Assembly: GCA_964524145.1 (NCBI GenBank)
Contig: CAZGCA010000020.1
Location: 1 to 64,000, forward strand
Reading direction: 5' to 3'
Length of the DNA: 64,000 nucleotides
Source: CAZGCA01 sp964524145
GTDB lineage: Bacteria > Hydrogenedentota > CAZGCA01
Positions 40,894 through 49,568 of the stretch are shown here, in pieces; the first letter of the stretch is position 1; each line of letters starts with the position of its first letter. The notes below the pieces were generated by a model. It was not told the origin of the DNA, did not search any database, and worked only from the letters and a program-made list of their open reading frames with translations. A program made the position numbers and the translations under genes.

Positions 40894-43887
40894 ATGAGCA
40901 AGCTTCGGAAAGAGTTTCGGGACCCGGGAACGGAATGGCGCGGCGCGCCGTTCTGGGCGTGGAACGCTGCGCTTGATGAGAAAGAGCTACGACGCCAGGT
41001 GCGCGATATGAAGAAGCACGGGCTTGACGGATTCTTCATGCACCCGCGGGTCGGTATGGAGACGGAGTACGTATCGCAAGAGTATCTCGACCTGATCGCC
41101 GCCACCGTTGACGAGGCGAAGAAGACGGGCATGCACGCGTGGTTGTACGACGAGGATCGTTGGCCGAGCGGGTTCGGCGGCGGGCTTGTAACGGCCAGAG
41201 GAGACGAGTATCGCCAGAAGTATCTGACGATGGAGACGTCGCCGGCGGCGTTGCGCAAGAGGAAAGGGAAGGTTGGGAAGTTCGCTGTGAAACTCGACGG
41301 CGAGAGGCTCGTCGAGTTCAAGAAAGGTGTTGCCCGCGGGACAGACTGGCGCAGCGTAGTGTTCCTCGAGAACGTAGCGGGCCCGGTCGGGTGGTTCAAC
41401 GATGACGCGTATTCGGACAACATGAACCCGGACTGTGTGAAGGCGTTCATCGATGTGTCGTACAAACCGTTGAAGAAAGCCGTGGGAACCGAGTTCGGCA
41501 AGACGGTACCGGGCTGTTTCACCGACGAGCCGAACGTAATGAGCCACCATGGTGTAGACCCGGAGACGAAAGTTCTTCCCTGGACGACGCGGCTGCCGGC
41601 GGAGTTCAGGAAACGCCGCGGGTACACCCTTGTGTCGAAGCTGCCGCTGCTGTTCTTCGACGGCCCGGGCGGGTTCAAGGTGCGGCACGACTACTGGCGT
41701 ACGGTGACGGAGCTGTTTGTTGAAGCGTACACGAAACAGATCGGCGGGTGGTGTGCGCGGAACGGTATAAGTCTAACGGGTCACATGTTGTGCGAGGGCG
41801 ACCTGATCCCGCAGATATTCGTGGGCGGCGCGGCCATGCCCCACTACGAGTACATGCAGACGCCGGGCATAGACATTCTCTGCGAACAGATCGAGGAGAA
41901 CCTGACCGTCAAGCAGTGTTCGAGCGTCGCACGACAGATGGGCTACAACCGTGTGCTCTCGGAACTGTACGGTTGTTCGAGCTGGGCGTTCACGTTCGAG
42001 GGGCAGAAATGGGTTGGCGATTGGCAGATGGCGCTCGGGGTGAACCTGCGGTGCCAGCATCTGACGTGGTACACGATGAAGGGGTCGGCCAAACGCGACT
42101 ATCCGCCGTGCTTCAACTACCAAAACCCGGTGTGGAAGTACTATCGGGTGGTCGAGGATTACTTCGCGCGGCTGAGCCTGATCCTGTCGACGGGTAAACC
42201 CGAACGCGACGTGCTGGTGGTCCATCCGATTTCTACCGCGTGGGGACACATGAAGGGACGAGACTCGGCAGAGGTGACGCGCGTCGAGAAAGCGCTGAAG
42301 AGTACGGTGGAAGACCTTCTCTCGCTGCACCGCGACTTCGATTTTGGTGACGAGATCATTATGGGCCGGCACGCGCGGGCCCGAGGGAAGACTGTCGACG
42401 TTGGCGAGGCGACGTACCGGCTGGTCGTGCTGCCACATTGCGAAACCCTGGCGAGCTCGACAGTAAAGCTCCTGAAGAAGTATATCGAGTCCGGCGGACG
42501 GATGGTCGTCGTCGGGTGTGTGCCGAGCATGATCGATGGAAAACCTTCAAAAGACCTTCCGAGCATCTTCGACCGGGCGAACGTTCAGGTGGTCGGCACG
42601 ACGCGTACCGAGTTGAGCAATGCCATCGACGACTTCCTGCCTGCACGGGTCAGGATTCGGAACGCCGAGGGTCGCGAGATAGGGCCCATCATCTACCAGG
42701 AACGGCGGCACGGGAAGCGGACGTTCGTGTTCATGGCGAACCGCGACCGCGAACAGGGGTACCGAGGGACGCTCGACGTTCGCAAGGTCGGCTCCGTCGA
42801 GAGCTGGGACCTTAAGACCGGCAAGGCAGCTCAGGTCGGGGCTCGGGTTGAAGGGAAGTACACGTCGATACCGTTCGAGCTGCCGCCGACGGGGTCGGCA
42901 GTCCACGTTGTCGAATCGGGAGGCCGGCCACGCGAGATCAAGACGCGAACCCGTAGCACCGTCAGGCGCATTGCTCTCGACGGGCCGTGGGAGCATCGGC
43001 GGACCGAACTGAACGCGATACAACTCGACTTCTGCCGGTACCGAATCGGCAACAGGCGCTGGTCGAACGTGATGCCGGTGCTCGCGGCCGACGTTGAGAT
43101 CCGGAAATCGTTCGGCGTCTACAGGCCAACCGAATCGCGTTGGGTCTATATGAAGCGGTTGAAGAAGATCGGCAAGCCGGTCGAGATCATTGCCGAGATC
43201 GACGTGAAGACGCTGCCGGACGGCGACGTCTTTTTGGCTCTTGAGGAATCCCATGGCGCGTGCGTTACGGTCAACGGGAAGACTGCGCCGCGTGCTGCCG
43301 GCTGGTGGATGGACCGGTGCATCGGGAAAGTCAAGCTGACCGGCCTGCTCAAGAGAGGACGGAACGAGATCGTTGTCGCGTGGAGCTATCGGGACGGCAT
43401 GCAGATCGAGGAGATGTACCTGATAGGCGAGTTCGGCGTGGACGCGAACCGGAGGCTTGTCGCCGAGCCTGACGCGCTCGATGCCGGCGACTACGGGCCG
43501 CAGGGATATCCGTACTACTCGGGCGCGATGGTCTATGGCAAGAATGTGACCGTTAGGCGCGGCGCACGCGACCGGGCCGTGCTCGCGCTGAAGGGATACG
43601 ACGGCGTTCTGGCTCTGGTGCGTGTCAACGGCAAGAAAGCAGGCGATTTCGCCTGGCCGCCTTACGAGGTTGATATCACGCGGTTCCTCCGAGCGGGCAA
43701 GAACCAACTCGAGATCGAGGTGGTGGGATCGCCGAGAAACCTGCTCGGTCCCAACCACTACATCGAGAAGTACCCGCCGTGGACCGGACCCGGCCAGTTT
43801 GTCACAAGCGGTCCACAGTTCGTTGCCGAGTACCAGACAATACCGCAGGGATTGAAGCCGGGCGCGCAACTCCTCGTGGAGCGGTAG
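40894..43887 (+). CDS. GH106-like alpha-L-rhamnosidase
   Basis: ATG 40894 is preferred over GTG 40885 because GGAAGGGAAG lies just before it; 997 residues with no signal peptide, so cytoplasmic. The N-terminal barrel is typical of GH106: RGAPFWAWNAALDEKELRRQV, then MKKHGLDGFFMHPRVGMETEYVS, and AWLYDEDRWPSGFGGG. Later phrases HMLCEGDLIPQI, RVLSELYGCSSWAFTFEGQKWVGDWQMALGV and MKGSAKRDYPP are also family-like; active-site Glu candidates are in LCEGD and LSELYG. C-terminal beta-sandwich domains follow, including GH2-like VEIIAEIDVKTLPDGDVFLALEE and a galactose-binding-like GMQIEEMYLIGEF. It would release L-rhamnose from imported oligosaccharides. A scar of a second copy lies at 49.4 kb. Confidence 0.85.
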   Translation: MSKLRKEFRDPGTEWRGAPFWAWNAALDEKELRRQVRDMKKHGLDGFFMHPRVGMETEYVSQEYLDLIAATVDEAKKTGMHAWLYDEDRWPSGFGGGLVTARGDEYRQKYLTMETSPAALRKRKGKVGKFAVKLDGERLVEFKKGVARGTDWRSVVFLENVAGPVGWFNDDAYSDNMNPDCVKAFIDVSYKPLKKAVGTEFGKTVPGCFTDEPNVMSHHGVDPETKVLPWTTRLPAEFRKRRGYTLVSKLPLLFFDGPGGFKVRHDYWRTVTELFVEAYTKQIGGWCARNGISLTGHMLCEGDLIPQIFVGGAAMPHYEYMQTPGIDILCEQIEENLTVKQCSSVARQMGYNRVLSELYGCSSWAFTFEGQKWVGDWQMALGVNLRCQHLTWYTMKGSAKRDYPPCFNYQNPVWKYYRVVEDYFARLSLILSTGKPERDVLVVHPISTAWGHMKGRDSAEVTRVEKALKSTVEDLLSLHRDFDFGDEIIMGRHARARGKTVDVGEATYRLVVLPHCETLASSTVKLLKKYIESGGRMVVVGCVPSMIDGKPSKDLPSIFDRANVQVVGTTRTELSNAIDDFLPARVRIRNAEGREIGPIIYQERRHGKRTFVFMANRDREQGYRGTLDVRKVGSVESWDLKTGKAAQVGARVEGKYTSIPFELPPTGSAVHVVESGGRPREIKTRTRSTVRRIALDGPWEHRRTELNAIQLDFCRYRIGNRRWSNVMPVLAADVEIRKSFGVYRPTESRWVYMKRLKKIGKPVEIIAEIDVKTLPDGDVFLALEESHGACVTVNGKTAPRAAGWWMDRCIGKVKLTGLLKRGRNEIVVAWSYRDGMQIEEMYLIGEFGVDANRRLVAEPDALDAGDYGPQGYPYYSGAMVYGKNVTVRRGARDRAVLALKGYDGVLALVRVNGKKAGDFAWPPYEVDITRFLRAGKNQLEIEVVGSPRNLLGPNHYIEKYPPWTGPGQFVTSGPQFVAEYQTIPQGLKPGAQLLVER

Positions 43888-43923
43888 GCACGCCCGACCG
43901 CGAAGAACAGGAGGTTTGAAACA

Positions 43924-46900
43924 ATGAAGCATGCTGACATACTCGTATCGTTTGTTTTCTGTGCGATGCTACCGTTTCTCTGCAGCAGTGCACTGGGAGC
44001 ACCTGTCGCAGGCGATATTGACGTTAACGATCTCGTCAACGCTTTGGACATACAGCTCGTGATCAATAGCGCGCTTGGGGTCTCGACGTCCGACAGCTCC
44101 GACGTGAATTACGACGATTCCACAGACGCCGTTGATGTGCAACTGGTGATCAATGCCGCGCTGGGCATCAGCATCGACCTTGATGGCGACGGGCTATCTG
44201 ATGGTGGTGAAGAGAACGTGCTGACAGACGTGAGTTTCTGGGATACGGACAGCGACGGCGTGGGTGACGGGCAGGAGATGCTCGACGGAACGGACCCGCT
44301 TGACCCGAATGACCATGTGCCCGATATGAAGATGTCGTTCGATACCGAAGAGTTCACCTATTACGCGCAGGGGCAGCAAACCGAGCTGGAACTTTTCCAC
44401 GAGAAGGTGTCGGTCAGTGTGGCACCGGAGAACATCGAGCCGCTGAAGGCGATCCTGGAAACCGAACCGCTCGTGATACAACCTCTCGATGTCGAGGAAC
44501 TCCCGGGCGACGGTATCATATTAGTGGCGCTGATTGACGGCGCAACGGAAGCGCAGATACTGGAGCTCGTCGACCGGCTCAACCAGATGGGGTTGGTACG
44601 ATTCGCTTCACCGATGTTCATCGAGCAGACGACACGGATTATTATCACCGACGAGTACGTGGTAAAGTTCAAGGACTCGTTTTCGGCAGAGGAGATCGTC
44701 GCATACCTCAATTCCCAACGGGTACGCATACTGAAGAGGGACTTTCTTTGGCCGAACTGTTATGTGCTTGGTTTCCTGACTCAGAACGGTGAGAATACGC
44801 TTGAACTGGCTCGGACGTTTTTCGACTCCGATATGGTGGAGTATGCCCATCCGAACTTCCTCATGCAGATGGACCCGCCTTGGGTGACCATTGCCGAGGA
44901 AGATTTTGAAGGCGTTTTCCCGAAAGAGGGATGGACGGTTTATGATGCAGACCCCCGGGACGGGGAATACTACTGGGGAATCGTCAGCAACGACGAATAC
45001 CCGAGCGAGATGGATGAAGAGACCGAAGGCTCGTTCAAGGCGTGGGTTGCGGCGGCACATGATCCTGCGTCCCCCGATCTTCGCCCCGGCGAGAACTGTC
45101 CGGAAAGCTACCCCGTGAACATGGACTCGTGGCTTGTGTACGGGCCGTTTGACCTTTCGCAGACGTATTGGGCCCGAATGTCGTTTGTCTGCAGTGTGTT
45201 TGGCCCGCATACGGAACCGCTGGAGTGGCTCGCATCGTCTGACGGTCAGAACTGGCATGGAGACAGCGACCAATGGTGGGCCAGCACGCCGCTTGACATG
45301 AGGCCGGTCCTCAACCTTACGAGGGTTCCCGAACGCGGTGACGTTACGGGTTCCCAAACCGTGTGGATCGCATTGCGTTTCAGAAGCGATGAGACCGTCG
45401 TTGACTCGGAGAGTAAGTGCGCTCATGGTGCCTACGTTGATGATATCAGGGTGACCGTCTCGAACCTTGATCTCGCACCGACGATCAGTACCGACCCCTT
45501 CTCGGACCGCCAGTGGTCTCTCCACAACGTGGGCCAGTCGGGCGGCGACCCCGGCGTCGATATCAACGTCCTCGATGCATGGGATTTCATTGAAGGTACT
45601 CCTGGTGTCACACCTGTCGAAGAAAGCGTCGTCGTGGCCGTGCTTGACGAAGGAGTTGACCTGAACCATGAGGACCTCAATCTTGTACCGGGCTATGATG
45701 CGACCTATCATCCGTCGGACCCTGGTCGACCTGATAGCCAGGGTGGTCCGAATCCCTGGGACGGCCACGGGACTGCGTGTGCAGGTATTGTAGGGGCCAT
45801 ACGAAACGACGTGGGCGTCGTTGGCGTAGCGCCCGGTGTCAGGATCATGCCCGTGCGCATAGCATATTCTCCCGACGCAGACTCGAGGTGGCGAAGCGCC
45901 GAGACGGAGATTGCCGACGGTATCCTCTGGGCGGCGAACAACGGCGCAAGAGTGTTGAGCAACAGTTGGGGCGGCGGACCCGATTCGGACGTCATACACG
46001 ACGCAATCCGTGACGCCCGAGACATGGGATGCACGATAGTGTTCGCCAGCGGAAACCACTCGTACTTCCTTGGCAGCCCGTTCGGCGGGTCTGCGGTTTC
46101 CTATCCTGGGCGTTATGAGGAGGTGATCGCGGTTGGCGCACTGAGTCCGTGCGGCGAAAGGAAGAGCAAGGAGAGCTGCGACGGGGAGTACTGGGGCAGC
46201 GACTACGGTCCCGAGCTCGACATAGCGGCGCCCGGCGTGCTTATCGCCACAACAGACATCACCGGCGACGACGGCTACGCGGCGGGGAACTATTTCAAGT
46301 CGTTCAACGGCACGTCGTCGGCCTGTCCTCATGTTGCTGGCGTGGCTGCTCTACTGCTGACCATCAATCACACGTTGACTCCGGACGAGGTGCAGGAGAT
46401 TATCCAGAACACTGCGGTCGATGTTTGGGACCCAGGGTTTGACGAAGAGACCGGTTGGGGGCTGATCAACACCCATGAAGCTGCGCTCAATACGCCGGTT
46501 GTACTTGTAACGGACCTCGACATCGTAGAATGGTCGCCGCCGGGAAGCGTCCTTCAAGGACAGGAAATCCAGGTTGCCCTGAGGATCGGCAATAACGGTC
46601 AGATTGAGACGGGCACTTTTCATTCAACAGCCTACCTGTCCGCCGACAATATCCCCGATGGGTCGGACTACGTTCTGGCAGACATCACTGCTGATATCGA
46701 ACCTCTCGGAGAGCACGAAACGACGTTGACTCTCACAATACCGAACGATGTCGCTCCTGACTCATACTTTCTCATCCTCCTGCTCGACTCGACGGACGAG
46801 GTCGAAGAGTGGGACGAAGAGAACAATCTGGCATGTCACGTGATTAATGTTGCGCAGCCGCCGAACATCGTCCTGAAACCGTCAAGCATAGATTTGGGGC

Positions 46901-49368
46901 CGGTGCTTGTGGGCTCGGGCGCCAGCAGAAACGTCTATGTCAGCAACGAAGGGCATTCCGTTCTCACGATCACGAGCATATCCTACAGCGGCGATTCGGA
47001 GTTTGTTCTCAACGCCCCGTCAACACCACTCGATATCGAGCCGTGGGAAAACAGGGTTATGATGGTTGATTTTTATCCTGAAACTGAAGGTGATTTTGAC
47101 GGGATTATCACCATCACCAGCAACGACCCCGATGAACCGGAAGCGGACGTGCCGGTTCACGGTGCCGGCGTAACGGAGCTTGTGCCGGACATTGGCGCAT
47201 CTCCGTCGGGTCTGCATTTCCGCGAAGACGAGACGGAGAATTCGTTCACCGTCAGGAACGACGGCGGCGCAGTATTGAGCTGGACCGTTACGGACGATCT
47301 GCCGGATTGGTTGACCGTATCTCCAATGAGTGGGGAGACGACGCAAGGGGAACCGGCGACCGTTGCGGTCACTGTTGACAGACATGGCCTGGTCCCGGAC
47401 ACCTATATTCACAACCTCTCCATAACTTCGAACGGCGGCAACTCCGGTGTGTTGGTGACAATGGCCGTCTCCGAGCAATCGCCGCTGCAATCGGTAAGCA
47501 CGACGTTGCTGGATTTCGGCGAGACAACCACGGAAGGCGGGTTCAGCATCACGAATGACGGCGGCGGCACGATGAGTTGGAGCATCACGGACGACGTGCC
47601 GGGATGGCTGGACGTATCTCCTATGAACGGCGAGACCAATTCAGGTGACAGCTCACCCGTGGCCGTGACGGTGAGCAGAGACGGGCTTGACGAAGGGACA
47701 TACGAGCATGCGCTGTCAATATCATCCAACGGCGGGAGCGATGCTGTCTTGGTGAGGATGACTGTTGTCATTGGCCCGGAGATTTCGGTACACCCGACAT
47801 CGCTGTATTTCGGGTTGGGAACAACAGAGAGTTCCGTCGCTATCTCGAACGCGGGCAACGAGCCGATGACGTGGAGCATCACGAGCGACCTGCCTGCATG
47901 GTTGACCGCATCTCCCATGGACGGCGAGACGGGGCCGGGCGAAACCGATCATGTCAATGTGACCGTAAGCAGGGACGGACTAGACCCGGACACTTACCAG
48001 CACCCTGTCTCGATCACGTCGGACGGCGGCGACAGTAGCGTTTCGGTAACCATGAGCTTCAGCGCCGGATGGTCGAAAACCTATGGCGGAATATGGTGGG
48101 ACTATGCTCATAACGCGGAATTGATCGAGCCTACAGAAGACGGTGGATTCATTGTTGCCGGCAACACGGAATCGTTCGGGGCCAGTGTAGATGACTACAT
48201 GGAGGATATCTGGGTACTGAAACTCGATAGCACCGGCGATGTCCAGTGGGAAACCGCGTACGGCGGCTCGAGCATTGACAATGCCAACGCAATCCAACAG
48301 ACGAGCGACGGCGGATACATCGTTGCCGGTCAATCGTACTCGTTCCGTGTTGGCGACAGATACTGTGACGCCTGGATATTGAAGCTGAACAGCGTTGGAG
48401 GGATACAGTGGGAGAAACACTACGGCGCATCGCAAACGGACAGCGCCAGAGTCATCCTCCAGACAGATGATGGATACCTTGTGGGTGGATACACGAAATC
48501 CTTCGGCGCCGGCAATGCTGACGCCTGGCTGTTGAAACTCGACAGCTCGGGCGGCATTTCGTGGAGCAAGACGTACGGGGGGAGCAACTATGAAGCCGTC
48601 CGTTCTATCGCTCATACCGAGGACGGCGGGTACGTAGTGCTTGCCGACACCCAGTCCTTCGGTGCCGGCGGCAGGGACGTCTGGGTTCTGAAACTGAACG
48701 GTTCGGGCGCTGTCGAATGGGAGAAGTGTTACGGCGGCTCAGGCACCGAGATGCCAGCGTCGATCCATGAGACTTCCGACGGATACATCATCGGTGCGTA
48801 CACGGACTCGTTTGGCGCCGGGGAGGACGATTACTGGGTTCTCGAAGTCGATGGCACCGGTGATCCCATCTGGCAGCGAACCTATGGCGGCACGGACCAT
48901 GATTATGCCACAACGCTCGTTATCACAGACGATGGAGGGTCCATCCTGACAGGATGGACTTACAATTTCGGTTCGGAAAGCAACGACGGTTGGGTTTTGA
49001 AACTCGACGATTCGGGCGGGATCGAATGGCAGAAGATCTACAATCACAAGATGAGTGAAGAGTATCCCTCTCTTAACAGCGATTGGCTCTACGGAATCAG
49101 AGAAACTTCCGACGGCGGATACATTGTCCTTGGCGAAACAAACTTCTGGACCGAGGGAGCCGAAGGCGACCTCTGGGTTTTGAAACTGGACAGCGCCGGC
49201 GCCGTGGGCTGCGGCATCGAGCGTGATACAGACGCCGCTGTCGCTGACACGACGGTCAGCTCCGTAACAACAGAAGCCACGGTAACTGAGCCAACACCTG
49301 TTGTGTCGAGTACTGCGGCCAGCGTGACAAGCTCATCGGCCACAGTAGAATCCCCATGCGGACCGTGA
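43924..49368 (+). CDS. Giant secreted subtilase (S8) with N-terminal dockerin-like and C-terminal propeller-like repeats
   Basis: An 1814-residue protein; AGGAGG nine bases before ATG, signal peptide to about residue 28. Order: dockerin-like pair at about 31-82 (GDIDVNDLVNALDIQLVINSALG, then DVNYDDSTDAVDVQLVINAALG); calcium-type DLDGDGLSDGGEE at about 85-120; prodomain-like region; S8 catalytic domain with Asp near 575 (VVVAVLDEGVDLNHEDL), His near 615 (WDGHGTACAGIVG) and Ser near 799 (FNGTSSACPHVAG). Then a CARDB-like domain (ESVL-type LDIVEWSPPG), an ASH/choice-of-anchor-type domain, three BACON-like repeats (WLTVSPMSGET, WLDVSPMNGET, WLTASPMDGET), and about six repeats of the form DGGYIVAG...DAWILKLNSVGGIQWEKHYGG. 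The tail is Ser/Thr-rich. It is probably exported and self-activated. Confidence 0.9.
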   Translation: MKHADILVSFVFCAMLPFLCSSALGAPVAGDIDVNDLVNALDIQLVINSALGVSTSDSSDVNYDDSTDAVDVQLVINAALGISIDLDGDGLSDGGEENVLTDVSFWDTDSDGVGDGQEMLDGTDPLDPNDHVPDMKMSFDTEEFTYYAQGQQTELELFHEKVSVSVAPENIEPLKAILETEPLVIQPLDVEELPGDGIILVALIDGATEAQILELVDRLNQMGLVRFASPMFIEQTTRIIITDEYVVKFKDSFSAEEIVAYLNSQRVRILKRDFLWPNCYVLGFLTQNGENTLELARTFFDSDMVEYAHPNFLMQMDPPWVTIAEEDFEGVFPKEGWTVYDADPRDGEYYWGIVSNDEYPSEMDEETEGSFKAWVAAAHDPASPDLRPGENCPESYPVNMDSWLVYGPFDLSQTYWARMSFVCSVFGPHTEPLEWLASSDGQNWHGDSDQWWASTPLDMRPVLNLTRVPERGDVTGSQTVWIALRFRSDETVVDSESKCAHGAYVDDIRVTVSNLDLAPTISTDPFSDRQWSLHNVGQSGGDPGVDINVLDAWDFIEGTPGVTPVEESVVVAVLDEGVDLNHEDLNLVPGYDATYHPSDPGRPDSQGGPNPWDGHGTACAGIVGAIRNDVGVVGVAPGVRIMPVRIAYSPDADSRWRSAETEIADGILWAANNGARVLSNSWGGGPDSDVIHDAIRDARDMGCTIVFASGNHSYFLGSPFGGSAVSYPGRYEEVIAVGALSPCGERKSKESCDGEYWGSDYGPELDIAAPGVLIATTDITGDDGYAAGNYFKSFNGTSSACPHVAGVAALLLTINHTLTPDEVQEIIQNTAVDVWDPGFDEETGWGLINTHEAALNTPVVLVTDLDIVEWSPPGSVLQGQEIQVALRIGNNGQIETGTFHSTAYLSADNIPDGSDYVLADITADIEPLGEHETTLTLTIPNDVAPDSYFLILLLDSTDEVEEWDEENNLACHVINVAQPPNIVLKPSSIDLGPVLVGSGASRNVYVSNEGHSVLTITSISYSGDSEFVLNAPSTPLDIEPWENRVMMVDFYPETEGDFDGIITITSNDPDEPEADVPVHGAGVTELVPDIGASPSGLHFREDETENSFTVRNDGGAVLSWTVTDDLPDWLTVSPMSGETTQGEPATVAVTVDRHGLVPDTYIHNLSITSNGGNSGVLVTMAVSEQSPLQSVSTTLLDFGETTTEGGFSITNDGGGTMSWSITDDVPGWLDVSPMNGETNSGDSSPVAVTVSRDGLDEGTYEHALSISSNGGSDAVLVRMTVVIGPEISVHPTSLYFGLGTTESSVAISNAGNEPMTWSITSDLPAWLTASPMDGETGPGETDHVNVTVSRDGLDPDTYQHPVSITSDGGDSSVSVTMSFSAGWSKTYGGIWWDYAHNAELIEPTEDGGFIVAGNTESFGASVDDYMEDIWVLKLDSTGDVQWETAYGGSSIDNANAIQQTSDGGYIVAGQSYSFRVGDRYCDAWILKLNSVGGIQWEKHYGASQTDSARVILQTDDGYLVGGYTKSFGAGNADAWLLKLDSSGGISWSKTYGGSNYEAVRSIAHTEDGGYVVLADTQSFGAGGRDVWVLKLNGSGAVEWEKCYGGSGTEMPASIHETSDGYIIGAYTDSFGAGEDDYWVLEVDGTGDPIWQRTYGGTDHDYATTLVITDDGGSILTGWTYNFGSESNDGWVLKLDDSGGIEWQKIYNHKMSEEYPSLNSDWLYGIRETSDGGYIVLGETNFWTEGAEGDLWVLKLDSAGAVGCGIERDTDAAVADTTVSSVTTEATVTEPTPVVSSTAASVTSSSATVESPCGP

Positions 49369-49396
49369 GACAACATATCTCCCTTCCTAATCCTGC

Positions 49397-49526
49397 GCCG
49401 AGGGTCGCGAGATAGGGTCCTTCATCTACCAGGAACGGCACCGTGGGAAGCGGACGTTCGTGTTTATGGCGAACCGCGACCGCGAACAGCGGAACTCCTC
49501 GTGGTACGGTAGGCACGCCGGACCGC
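49397..49526 (+). pseudogene. GH106 gene scar (two fused fragments of a lost second copy)
   Basis: Bases 49397-49490 are about 92% identical to the GH106 gene at 42664-42757, including the frame encoding GREIG...IYQERxxGKRTFVFMANRDREQ. From 49491 to about 49526 the sequence instead matches 43867-43902, the last codons of GH106 and bases after its stop. The intervening 1.1 kb is missing. The mismatches keep the reading frame open, so a diverged second GH106 gene was probably reduced by deletion. Confidence 0.8.
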
Positions 49527-49568
49527 ATACCCCACCTGCCTGAGAGAGCCGGTCGGATGAGATTCCTT

